Origin: Mycolicibacterium neoaurum VKM Ac-1815D
GTDB lineage: Bacteria > Actinomycetota > Actinomycetes > Mycobacteriales > Mycobacteriaceae
Length of the DNA: 64,000 nucleotides
NCBI RefSeq assembly: GCF_000317305.3
Contig: NC_023036.2
Location: 3,472,001-3,536,000 of the forward strand
Reading direction: 5' to 3'
Part shown: piece after piece, positions 36,888 through 44,877 of the stretch
Layout: every line of letters begins with the position of its first letter
Position numbering within the stretch: the first letter of the stretch is position 1
The notes under the pieces: generated by a model
What the model saw: only the letters and a program-made list of their open reading frames with translations
Told to the model about the DNA's origin: nothing
The model's database searches: none
Position numbers and translations under genes: made by a program

Positions 36888-37492
36888 CGAGCGCGATGAC
36901 TGCCGAGCGGACCGAGATCGTCCGCCAGGGTGCGTCGCTGTTCGATCGCCGACTCACGGCAGGACGGACAGGCAACATCAGCGTGCGGGTCGGCCCACGA
37001 ATCCTCATCACTCCGACCGGCACCTCGCTGGGGAATCTGATCTCCGACGAGCTTGCGGTACTCGATCTGAACGGAAAGCACCTGGCGGGATCCAGACCGT
37101 CCAAGGAATGGCCGATCCATGTCGAGACCTATCGCGCGAGGCCCGACTCAGGGGCGGTCGTCCACCTGCACAGCTCGCACGCGGCCGCGGTGTCCTGCCT
37201 GGCCGGACTGGACGTGGCCGACTGTTTGCCTCCGCTGACCGCCTACCACGTGATGCGTGTGGGGCGGGTACCTCTTATCCCGTACCTGCCTCCTGGTGAC
37301 CCAACCCTCGGCGACGAGGTGGGACGCGCCATGAGCTCGGCGCATTCGGTGCTCCTGGCCAACCACGGCTCGGTACTGGCCGGCAGGACGCTGGCCGATG
37401 CCGTGGACGCGGCCGAGGAACTCGAAGAGACGGCGCGAATCATGCTGCTCCTCGGCGACCGTCCCGTGTCACTCGTTGCCCATCGTTCATGA
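36884..37492 (+). CDS. otnC: Class II aldolase family, 3-oxo-tetronate 4-phosphate decarboxylase-like
   Basis: A 202-residue protein of the AraD/fuculose-aldolase fold. T-G-R-T-G-N-I-S-V-R binds phosphate, and V-H-L-H-S-S-H-A-A-A carries two metal histidines, with a third in L-L-A-N-H-G-S-V-L. E-W-P-I-H-V-E supplies the usual acidic residue. OtnC decarboxylates 3-oxo-tetronate 4-phosphate to dihydroxyacetone phosphate. Its ATG overlaps the otnK stop, so the two enzymes are coupled. The dehydrogenase that would make 3-oxo-tetronate (OtnD/LtnD type) is not in the window. Confidence 0.83.
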   Translation: MTSAMTAERTEIVRQGASLFDRRLTAGRTGNISVRVGPRILITPTGTSLGNLISDELAVLDLNGKHLAGSRPSKEWPIHVETYRARPDSGAVVHLHSSHAAAVSCLAGLDVADCLPPLTAYHVMRVGRVPLIPYLPPGDPTLGDEVGRAMSSAHSVLLANHGSVLAGRTLADAVDAAEELEETARIMLLLGDRPVSLVAHRS

Positions 37493-37849
37493 ATCGGGCA
37501 GCTCCCATCGCGATTGTCCAACAATTGACAGTCAGACACTTTCGGAGCATGATGACCAACGTGAGCAACGGCTCCCGATATCCTCGACGGCGGAAAGATG
37601 TTCCGCCGGCAAGGATCGAAAACAGATTCGTCGCAAGCACTTTGAACCCCGCATTGGCCATCGAGGCAGTGGCCGCGATGGCGACGGCCCGTCTCTCTAC
37701 GGACGTCACCAAGACCGTCGAGTCAGTGCTCAGGATCTCGCGTCTACGAAGCGCGCCCCTGAAGAGACCTGCGCGACGGGAATTGACGCACCCCACGTCG
37801 TCATGCGCGCGCGGGAACCCATCATGTCTGCAGCAATAGGAGAACGATC
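37493..37849. other. Gap between otnC and aminotransferase with operator
   Basis: 357 bases with no supported gene. Operator family A site 6 begins 18 bases after the otnC stop. An AGGAGA ribosome binding site precedes the aminotransferase at 37850, so a promoter in this gap is likely. Confidence 0.55.
37510..37528. promoter_or_regulatory. Operator family A site 6
   Basis: GCGATTGTCCAACAATTGA keeps the GATTGTC and ACAAT half-sites of family A. It lies between otnC and the aminotransferase-gntR-racemase-pdxS set, which encodes the GntR copy 2 that may bind it. Confidence 0.58.
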
Positions 37850-39133
37850 ATGACCGAGACCAGCTACTGGCACCCATTCGCTCAGATGAGCGCGGTGAAG
37901 AACGACACCGTGACGATCGTCCGCGGCGAGGGCCGCACAGTGTGGGACGCCGATGGCAATAGCTATCTCGATTCCCTTGCCGGACTGTGGTATTGCAATG
38001 TCGGACTGGGCCGTACCGAGATCGCCGACGTCGCTCGCCAGCAAGCGATCGACCTCGCGGCGTTCCAAACCTTCGATGTGTTCACCACGCCCAACACCGA
38101 GCTCTTCGCCTCTCGCATCGCCGACTACCTGCCTTTCCCCAACGGCAAGATCTTCTTTACCGCCGGCGGCGGTTCGGAGGCCGTCGACACAGCGGCCAAG
38201 CTGGCTCGCCTGTACTGGTCGGTCGTCGAGCAACCCAACAAGAAGATCATCATCAGCCGCACGCGGGCCTACCACGGCATGAACGCCTACGGAACCTCAC
38301 TTGCCGGTCTACCCGCCAACCTCGCCGGTCTGGCACCGATGGTGGAGTCGGTGGCGCAGGTGCCGTGGAATGATGCCGAGGCGCTGCGCACCAAGATCAC
38401 CGAACTGGGCGCCGAGAACGTGGCGGCATTCTTCTGCGAGCCGATCATCGGCGCCGGCGGGGTTCTGCATCCGCCGCAGGGTTACCTCACCGAAATCGAG
38501 AAGATCTGCCGCGAGAACGACGTGCTGCTCGTCATCGACGAAGTGGTGTCCGCCTTCGGACGCGGTGGCGACTGGTTCTCCTCCGGCCGCTACGGAATCC
38601 AGCCCGATATGATCACCATGGCCAAGGGCCTGACGTCCGGTTACGCACCGCTCGGTGCGGTCGCGATCGCGCCGCGCGTGTCCGAGGTGTTCTGGAAGGA
38701 CGGCTCGACTGCAATGTTCCGGCACGGCTACACGTACTCCGGACACGCGATGGCCACCGCGGTAGGCAACGCCAACCTCGACATCCTCGAAAAGGAAAGT
38801 CTCGTCGACCGGGTGGCCGAGTACGAATCGGTGATGGCATCGCATCTGGCCCCGCTGGCCGATCACCCGTTGGTCGACGAGGTGCGCGCCGGCGTGGGAC
38901 TGCTCGGAGCCGTCAACATCGATCCGAGGGTCAAGGAGGCGAATCCCGCCGTGCTGGCCAAACTGGTTCGCGAATCCCGCAAGCGCGGCGTGATCACCCG
39001 TAACCTGGGAGACGTCGCGCTACAGGTGTCGCCGGCATTCACCATCACCGACGAGGAATTGGCGAAGGTCGCCGACACGATCCATGAAAGCCTGGAGGTG
39101 GTTTCACGTGAGTCCGACTTCGTTGGGCCCTGA
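37850..39133 (+). CDS. Class III (omega) aminotransferase
   Basis: A 427-residue PLP enzyme. The amino end W-H-P-F-A-Q-M and L-W-Y-C-N-V-G-L-G are typical of omega-amino acid/pyruvate aminotransferases. A-Y-H-G-M-N-A-Y-G-T-S stacks on PLP, Asp230 is in V-I-D-E-V, and Lys259 in I-T-M-A-K-G-L-T-S-G-Y should bind PLP. It is closer in pattern to the enzyme at 20128-21402 than to the phospho-lyase group. Its end overlaps the gntR start by 26 bases, linking it to the regulator, racemase and pdxS. Confidence 0.9.
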   Translation: MTETSYWHPFAQMSAVKNDTVTIVRGEGRTVWDADGNSYLDSLAGLWYCNVGLGRTEIADVARQQAIDLAAFQTFDVFTTPNTELFASRIADYLPFPNGKIFFTAGGGSEAVDTAAKLARLYWSVVEQPNKKIIISRTRAYHGMNAYGTSLAGLPANLAGLAPMVESVAQVPWNDAEALRTKITELGAENVAAFFCEPIIGAGGVLHPPQGYLTEIEKICRENDVLLVIDEVVSAFGRGGDWFSSGRYGIQPDMITMAKGLTSGYAPLGAVAIAPRVSEVFWKDGSTAMFRHGYTYSGHAMATAVGNANLDILEKESLVDRVAEYESVMASHLAPLADHPLVDEVRAGVGLLGAVNIDPRVKEANPAVLAKLVRESRKRGVITRNLGDVALQVSPAFTITDEELAKVADTIHESLEVVSRESDFVGP

Positions 39134-39842
39134 TGGGGTCCAAGCCGACCCCGACGATTCGCGTGCGCGGCCGCGTGGACTAGCGCGGCCCAAGACGCTC
39201 ACCCATGCCGTCATCGATCACATCGCCGAGGCGGTGATCCGCGGGACGTATCCGCCGGGTGCACCGCTGCCCGAGGTCACCCTCGCCGCGGAGCTCAATA
39301 CCGCCCGGGGCACGGTGCGCGAAGCGTTGCGTGCCCTGCGGGATCGGGGTCTGGTGGAGATCCACCCACACCGCGGTGCCTTCGTCCAGAGCATCGGCGA
39401 GAAGCGGGTGCGTGAAGTGTTCAATCTCCGCGCACTGCTGGAATGCTATGCGCTGCGCACCGCGATGACCGCCGGCTACATCGACGACGCCCCCCTGCGG
39501 ACCATCCAAGCCGCTTTCTCCAAGCTCGACGATGCCTACGGGCGCGGTGACCTGTTTGCGGTGGTCGACGCCGACATTGAATTGCACTACGTAATCGCAT
39601 CCACCTGCCGCGAAGATCTCCTGCTGGACCACCTCAAGTCCATTCAGATGGAGACTCGGCGGGTGATCATCCTGACAAAAGTCCTCGACTCGGACACCTC
39701 TGCAGAGCCCGACACTCATCGTCCGATCATCGAGGCCATCGAGGCCGGCGATGTCGAACTCGCCGTGTCTCGTCTCGACGACCACATCTGCCAATCCCGC
39801 GAGCAGCTGCTGGCCCGCCTCCGAGAAAGAGATCTGTCATGA
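39108..39842 (+). CDS. GntR-family regulator, FadR/FCD type (copy 2)
   Basis: A 244-residue regulator with the wing-helix (A-R-G-T-V-R-E-A-L-R-A-L-R-D-R-G-L-V-E) and FCD domain. It is nearly collinear with the protein at 4634-5362, sharing H-L-K-S-I-Q-x-E-T-R-R and D-S-D-T-S-A-E-P-D-T-H-R-P-I. The GTG start lies inside the end of the aminotransferase gene with GGAGG nine bases before it, as in copy 1. It overlaps the racemase by four bases. Family A sites at 37510 and elsewhere are probable targets. Its substrate sensor is unknown. Confidence 0.9.
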   Translation: MSPTSLGPDGVQADPDDSRARPRGLARPKTLTHAVIDHIAEAVIRGTYPPGAPLPEVTLAAELNTARGTVREALRALRDRGLVEIHPHRGAFVQSIGEKRVREVFNLRALLECYALRTAMTAGYIDDAPLRTIQAAFSKLDDAYGRGDLFAVVDADIELHYVIASTCREDLLLDHLKSIQMETRRVIILTKVLDSDTSAEPDTHRPIIEAIEAGDVELAVSRLDDHICQSREQLLARLRERDLS

Positions 39843-40531
39843 CCCGTCGCGTAGTGCTGCTTCACACCGTCAGCGGCCTCCTCCCCGTGTTCGGTGAGCT
39901 CGGCGCGAAACTGCCCGCCGATGTCAAGGTGTCCAACATCGTCGACGAGTCGTTGCTCGCCGACGCACTTGCCAACGGTGCTCTGACTGCGTCTATCTCG
40001 CGCCGCGTGGTCGACCACGTCGTCTCTGCGGCCGACAGTGGCGCAGTAGCCGTGATGGCCACCTGCTCGTCCATTGGGCCCGCGGTCGAACTCGCCGCGC
40101 AGCTGGTGGACGTCCCCGTACTGCGAGTGGACATGCCGATGGTGGATGCGGCGATCGAAACCGCGAAAATGGCCGCCGGGACCGAACGAACGCCCCGGAT
40201 CGCCGTGCTGGCAACCGCAAAGTCCACCCTGTCGCCCACCGTGGATCTGGTCCGCCGCCGCGCTAAGCACGCCTCGGTTGAAGTCGATCTCGACGTCCGA
40301 CTGCTCGCCGAAGCGTTCACCGCCAATGCCTCGGGCGATGCAGCCCGCCACGATGCGATCATCGCCGAAGCACTTCAGGATCTCGCTACGTCGGTCGATG
40401 CCATCGTGCTCGCGCAGGCATCGATGGCACGTGCCGCGGCCAGCGTCTCCGGAGAGGGTCTGCACACGCCGACCTTCTCGAGTCCCGGTCTGGCAATGGA
40501 CAAGCTCGCCGATGTCTTGGTCCACGGGTGA
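39839..40531 (+). CDS. Asp/Glu/hydantoin racemase-family protein
   Basis: A 230-residue protein of the aspartate/glutamate racemase superfamily. [10 protein letters not shown], with the cysteine, lies near residue 78. The usual second active-site cysteine (normally in a T-E/C-x-x pattern late in the chain) is replaced by L-A-Q-A-S-M-A-R-A, so simple two-base racemisation is doubtful. It may act as a maleate isomerase/decarboxylase-like or racemase-like enzyme. ATGA overlap couples it to the GntR gene, and the same pair occurs in decayed form at 4.4-5.4 kb. Confidence 0.7.
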   Translation: MTRRVVLLHTVSGLLPVFGELGAKLPADVKVSNIVDESLLADALANGALTASISRRVVDHVVSAADSGAVAVMATCSSIGPAVELAAQLVDVPVLRVDMPMVDAAIETAKMAAGTERTPRIAVLATAKSTLSPTVDLVRRRAKHASVEVDLDVRLLAEAFTANASGDAARHDAIIAEALQDLATSVDAIVLAQASMARAAASVSGEGLHTPTFSSPGLAMDKLADVLVHG

Positions 40532-40566
40532 CGTCCCGGCCCGGCGACCACATCCCTCGAACGAAA

Positions 40567-40602
40567 GCGCAGCTGCTGACGCGGCTGCGCGAGAGGCGTT
40601 GA
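40567..40602 (+). pseudogene. Vestige of a GntR gene 3' end before pdxS
   Basis: The frame reads [11 protein letters not shown] then stops. GntR copy 1 ends [12 protein letters not shown]. The 20 bases CAGCTGCTGACGCGGCTGCG are identical to the corresponding bases of copy 1. The rest of the gene is absent, so this is a recombination scar. Confidence 0.6.
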
Positions 40603-40604
40603 AG

Positions 40605-41492
40605 ATGGCGACGTCGGTGGGCACCGCACGGGTGAAGCGCGGCATGGCGGAGATGCTCAAGGGTGGCGTCATCATGGATGTCGTCACGCCTGAGCAGGCG
40701 CGCATCGCCGAGGCCGCCGGAGCCGTCGCGGTGATGGCGCTCGAACGTGTGCCTGCCGATATCCGGGCCCAGGGCGGCGTCTCCCGCATGAGCGATCCGG
40801 ACATGATCGAGGGCATCGTCGCCGCAGTCACCATCCCGGTGATGGCCAAGGTCCGTATCGGCCACTTCGTCGAGGCGCAGATCCTGCAGAGCCTCGGGGT
40901 GGACTACATCGACGAGTCCGAGGTGCTCACACCCGCCGACTACGCCAACCACATCGACAAGTGGAAGTTCACCGTCCCCTTCGTGTGCGGTGCCACCAAT
41001 CTGGGCGAGGCACTGCGCCGGCTCACCGAGGGTGCGGCGATGATCCGCTCCAAGGGCGAGGCCGGTACCGGCGACGTGTCCAACGCCACCACCCACATGC
41101 GCAAGATCGGCGGCGAGATCCGCCGGCTGGGCTCGCTGTCCGAAGACGAATTGTTCGTTGCCGCAAAGGAACTGCAGGCGCCCTACGATCTGGTCGTCGA
41201 GGTCGCGCGGGCGGGCAAGTTGCCCGTCACGCTGTTCACCGCGGGCGGTATCGCCACCCCCGCCGACGCGGCGATGATGATGCAGCTCGGTGCCGAGGGC
41301 GTCTTCGTGGGTTCGGGCATCTTCAAGTCCGGTGACCCGGCGGCGCGGGCCGCGGCGATCGTGAAGGCCACCACCTTCTACGACGATCCCGACGTGCTGG
41401 CCAAGGTATCCCGCGGGCTCGGCGAGGCCATGGTCGGCATCAACGTGGAGGACATCGCGCAGCCCCACCGGCTCGCCGAACGCGGCTGGTAA
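40605..41492 (+). CDS. pdxS: Pyridoxal 5'-phosphate synthase subunit PdxS
   Basis: A 295-residue PdxS. Lys82 in [10 protein letters not shown] forms the ribose/R5P adduct, and S-K-G-E-A-G-T-G-D binds phosphate. The chain is full length (family about 295-300). PdxS and the glutaminase PdxT together make PLP from ribose 5-phosphate, glyceraldehyde 3-phosphate and glutamine; no pdxT is in the window. GAGAGG precedes the ATG. Mycobacteria normally carry a pdxS/pdxT pair elsewhere, so this is probably a second copy that raises PLP supply for the many PLP enzymes here. Confidence 0.92.
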   Translation: MATSVGTARVKRGMAEMLKGGVIMDVVTPEQARIAEAAGAVAVMALERVPADIRAQGGVSRMSDPDMIEGIVAAVTIPVMAKVRIGHFVEAQILQSLGVDYIDESEVLTPADYANHIDKWKFTVPFVCGATNLGEALRRLTEGAAMIRSKGEAGTGDVSNATTHMRKIGGEIRRLGSLSEDELFVAAKELQAPYDLVVEVARAGKLPVTLFTAGGIATPADAAMMMQLGAEGVFVGSGIFKSGDPAARAAAIVKATTFYDDPDVLAKVSRGLGEAMVGINVEDIAQPHRLAERGW

Positions 41493-41854
41493 GCCGCGTT
41501 CTGCCACCCGCCAAGTCGGTGGTGAAGATCGCTACGCCGTTCGTCGCGATCTTCGCCACGAACGGCCAGCGCACCGATCCGGGCTCGACGAGCTCGTCGA
41601 ACCGTGTGCGCACTTCGTCGAGAGCGGGACTGTGGTCGCGCACCTCGACCCACCGGTCCCAGTCATGCACCTCGATGACCTCGACGATGTCCACCCCGAG
41701 TCCCCCGCCCTCTGCGTCGTCCTAGACCTGCAGCGTTTCGAACCTGGCCAGCACCTCCGCCTGGGCCGCCAACGTCGGCTTATCGATCGTGGGTGGACAA
41801 CTCGGCGACCTGCTCCGCCGTTACGCCGGGGCGTAATCTGAATGTGTTGATCAC
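41440..41854 (-). pseudogene. RedY/HapK-like protein gene, frameshifted
   Basis: The frame from a GTG at 41854 reads V-I-N-T-F-R-L-R-P-G-V-T-A-E-Q-V-A, typical of the small RedY/HapK-like dimeric barrel proteins. It then breaks after T-H-D-R, continues in another frame with P-T-L-A-A-Q-A-E-V-L-A-R-F-E-T-L-Q-V and a TAG stop, and resumes with D-I-V-E-V-I-E-V-H-D-W-D-R-W. Two lesions make it inactive. The remaining end overlaps the 3' end of pdxS in the convergent direction. The family is found beside prodigiosin-type and other oxidative genes. Function is not known. Confidence 0.6.
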
Positions 41855-41940
41855 CAATCGTTTTCCGTCGGCGCTCTGCACAATCGTTCGGCTCGCGACC
41901 GCGAGCCGGGGCCTGCTGATCCGTCCCGCGAGCGGGTCGT

Positions 41941-44877
41941 CTACCAACCCTCGGTCAAGACGCTGTCGAGCGCATCCACGAAGTAGTCCGCCCCCGTCTG
42001 GTCCAAGCACAGTGGCGGCTTCACCTTCAGCACGCAGTTCCGATCGCCCGTGGGCTGGATGACCACTCCCTTGTCCAACATCCGTTCGCAGATCGCCAGT
42101 GTCTCCTCGGTGGCGGGCTCCAGAGTGTCTCGGTCCCGCACCAACTCGACTCCGAGATACAGACCGTGCCCATGGACCGTGCCGATGATCGAGTGCCGTT
42201 CCGTGAGTTCCAGCAGACGCCCCCTGAGGTGCCCGCCGACACGACGGGCGTTGCCCTGCAGGTCCTCGTCCTCGAGGATGTCCAGGACCGTGCTCCCGAC
42301 CACGCACGACGCGGGGCTGCCACCGGCCGAGGAGAAGAAGTAGCCCTGGGATCGATAGGCCTCGGCGATGACCTTCGTGGTCGCCACGATCCCAAGCGGA
42401 TACCCGTTGCCCACCGCCTTCGCCACCGAGACGACGTCGGGCACCACGTCCTGCTGCTCGAAACCCCAGAACCACTGTCCCAGACGGCCGTATCCAACTT
42501 GGACCTCGTCGGCGATCGCCAGTCCCCCGACGTCGCGAATCGCGGCGTAGACCTGCTTCAGGTACCCGTCGGGAAGCGCCATTCCGCCGGCATTCCCGTA
42601 GACGGGTTCGGCGATGAACCCCGCGAGGTCTACACCGTCGGCGGCCAGTTTGCCGATGTCGGCAACGGCATCCCGCGCGTACTGGTGCGCCTGCGCCCCC
42701 CGGTATCGCCCGCGATAGGAGTTGGCGGATTCCACGGTGTGGACCCACCCGGGACGAGTCGTCAGGGCGTTGGGGTTGTCCGCCGTCGACGTGGAGACCG
42801 CATCGGTGAGGTAGGTCCAGCCGTGATAAGCCTCCCCCATCGAGACGAGGTGCTGCCGTCCGGTGGTGCCCAGCGCCAGCCGCATCGCGAGGTCACTCGC
42901 CTCCGAGCCTGAGTTGACCAGGAAGATCTGGTCGAGCGACGGTGGCAGCCGAGCGGCGATCTTCGCGGTGAACTCGGCGATGGCCGAGTAGTTGAACCGC
43001 GAGTTCGTGTTGAGTAGTTCGTACTGGCGGGCAACGGCATCTGACAACCGAGGATGCGAATGGCCAAGCAATGCAACGTTGTTGACCATGTCCAAATACG
43101 ATCTGCCGTCGGTGGACAGCAAGTGGTGCCGCCAGCCCCGCTCGATCCGGGGCGGGGTGACGTAGTAGTGCTCCTGAACGTCAGCCAGGTACCGGCCGCG
43201 GCGTTCGAGTAGTTCAGCACTCGATTCGGGTGTGTCGCCGTCGGGGGCGCCGAGCAGTGCTGCGGGATCTGCGGTGAGGGCCAGCCAGCCTGGGCCGTAC
43301 CGCGGGGCGACGAACGGGGGCACAGCCGGACCGTCCGCCCGCCGCACCTGAACGCGAATCCGATGGTCGGCCGCCACGGTCGTCAGCGGCGCGCCCGCCG
43401 CCACCTCACCTACGTGTAGGCCCGGCAGCGCGTCGACGTCGGCGTCCAGGACGACTTCGAGGATGACGTCCGCGGCGGACAGGATGAAGCCGTGAGCGGT
43501 GCGTCGCGTGACGCCCGCCCACGGTGCGCGGAGGGTGGTGGCCTCGAAGAACCACGCGTGGCAGGAGGTTGGCAGCGTGGCGGGTTCGGTGTCCCGCAGC
43601 GGCGCTGCCTGATCGAGGCGGGGCTGCGCGTAGGCGCTCACCGCGACCTTCGCACCCGACGCGCGCGCGACGTCGACGGCCCTCTCGACGGCGCCCGGGT
43701 GCAGCCAGGCACCACGGTCCCACACCGGCGCGGTGGTCGAGAGGTCCAGCACCGCGGGCTGCCCGGCGACGAGTGGAACGTAGTCGTCCGGGAGCGTCAC
43801 CCCACCGGGTCGCGGCAGCGATAGCGCGTCGCAAATCAGGGTGGACATCACCTCGATGGGCACCGCCACCGCCGCGTCGAACATCCGCCACTCGTCGTGC
43901 AACCCGGTGACGGCATACTCGTTGTCCGGCTCGATGCTGACCTGCATCGTGCCGTTGAGGACCAGGATCGCCGCGCGGATCACGACCAACGGCCAGACGG
44001 CCTGGGCCTCGGCGGCCGACAACGGCCGCACCGCGTGGAAGCCCGTCACCGTCGGGAGCGCCGACAGTGCGTCCGCACCGGGATGGTGCAGGACCGACGT
44101 TGCTGTACAAGCGAGTTCGGCGACGGCCCACGTTCGGCACAGGTCGCCGAAGTCGAGGATGCCGTCATAGCGGCGTGGGTCACCCGGCTCGGCTATCAGG
44201 TTGGAGTTGGTCAAGTCGAGGTGGACGGCTTGACGCGGGAGTTCCCCGGCGAGCCGTTCCAGGATCTCCCACGCCCGGGCCACGACGTGAAGGAGCTGGT
44301 CACGGCGACCCTCGTCGTCCTGATAGGAGATGAGTTTCTCCGTCACGGCCGGAACGTGTTGTGGATCCCAGGCCAGCGTGCGGTCGAGTCCGGGATGGTC
44401 GAACGAGCGCAGCGCTCTGCTCACGCGACCACACACATCACCCATCTGCCGGGCGACGTCGGCTCCCAGATACGTGTCGGCCTCGACGGTGGGACCGGGC
44501 AGATAGCGGAGAACACGCGCAATGAGCGACGTTCCGTCCGAGTGCCGGACGGTTCTGCGTGTCCGCCCGTCGATGCCGGGGAGTGCGGTGGCCAGTCGCA
44601 ACTGGGGTTCGGCTGCCTGCACGAGCTGGGCGGCGTCATCTTGCGCCTGCACCTCGGCTTCTGAAAACACCGGGTTCGCGATCTTGAGGACCCCGATGCG
44701 CCGGCCGTCGTCGGTCGTGAGCATGAAGTTCTGGTCCTGCTGGCTGCCGAGCGACTCGGCGATCACCGGGTGTCCGAAGTGTTGCGCCCCGAGGTCTTCT
44801 GCCTCGGTGTCACTGATGCGCAGTGCGGCGATCTCCGGCTGTGCGAAGAAGTCGTAGCCAATCGTCTTGTTGCTCAA
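41941..44877 (-). CDS. Fused kinase / middle domain / class III PLP phospho-lyase
   Basis: A 978-residue three-part protein. Residues about 30-340 are a phosphotransferase-fold kinase, with V-H-L-D-L-T-N-S-N from residue 218 and I-L-D-F-G-D at about 240-245. About 370-560 is a beta-rich middle domain seen in such fusions (sometimes annotated M23-like). About 570-978 is a class III PLP enzyme with N-T-N-S-R-F-N-Y, Y-H-G-W-T-Y and PLP Lys near 820 in V-A-K-A-V-G-N-G-Y-P. The fusion joins the two activities that occur as separate genes at 22.8-28.8 kb and shows they act in one pathway: phosphorylate an amino alcohol, then eliminate phosphate and ammonia. It ends an operon with amidohydrolase and APC permease. 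Confidence 0.85.
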   Translation of the reverse strand: MSNKTIGYDFFAQPEIAALRISDTEAEDLGAQHFGHPVIAESLGSQQDQNFMLTTDDGRRIGVLKIANPVFSEAEVQAQDDAAQLVQAAEPQLRLATALPGIDGRTRRTVRHSDGTSLIARVLRYLPGPTVEADTYLGADVARQMGDVCGRVSRALRSFDHPGLDRTLAWDPQHVPAVTEKLISYQDDEGRRDQLLHVVARAWEILERLAGELPRQAVHLDLTNSNLIAEPGDPRRYDGILDFGDLCRTWAVAELACTATSVLHHPGADALSALPTVTGFHAVRPLSAAEAQAVWPLVVIRAAILVLNGTMQVSIEPDNEYAVTGLHDEWRMFDAAVAVPIEVMSTLICDALSLPRPGGVTLPDDYVPLVAGQPAVLDLSTTAPVWDRGAWLHPGAVERAVDVARASGAKVAVSAYAQPRLDQAAPLRDTEPATLPTSCHAWFFEATTLRAPWAGVTRRTAHGFILSAADVILEVVLDADVDALPGLHVGEVAAGAPLTTVAADHRIRVQVRRADGPAVPPFVAPRYGPGWLALTADPAALLGAPDGDTPESSAELLERRGRYLADVQEHYYVTPPRIERGWRHHLLSTDGRSYLDMVNNVALLGHSHPRLSDAVARQYELLNTNSRFNYSAIAEFTAKIAARLPPSLDQIFLVNSGSEASDLAMRLALGTTGRQHLVSMGEAYHGWTYLTDAVSTSTADNPNALTTRPGWVHTVESANSYRGRYRGAQAHQYARDAVADIGKLAADGVDLAGFIAEPVYGNAGGMALPDGYLKQVYAAIRDVGGLAIADEVQVGYGRLGQWFWGFEQQDVVPDVVSVAKAVGNGYPLGIVATTKVIAEAYRSQGYFFSSAGGSPASCVVGSTVLDILEDEDLQGNARRVGGHLRGRLLELTERHSIIGTVHGHGLYLGVELVRDRDTLEPATEETLAICERMLDKGVVIQPTGDRNCVLKVKPPLCLDQTGADYFVDALDSVLTEGW

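Noticed and set aside
41847..41857. TTGATCACCAA, one mismatch from operator family B
   Set aside because: It lies inside the coding part of the RedY-like pseudogene, at the I-N-T-F codons, and no gene start is positioned to use it.
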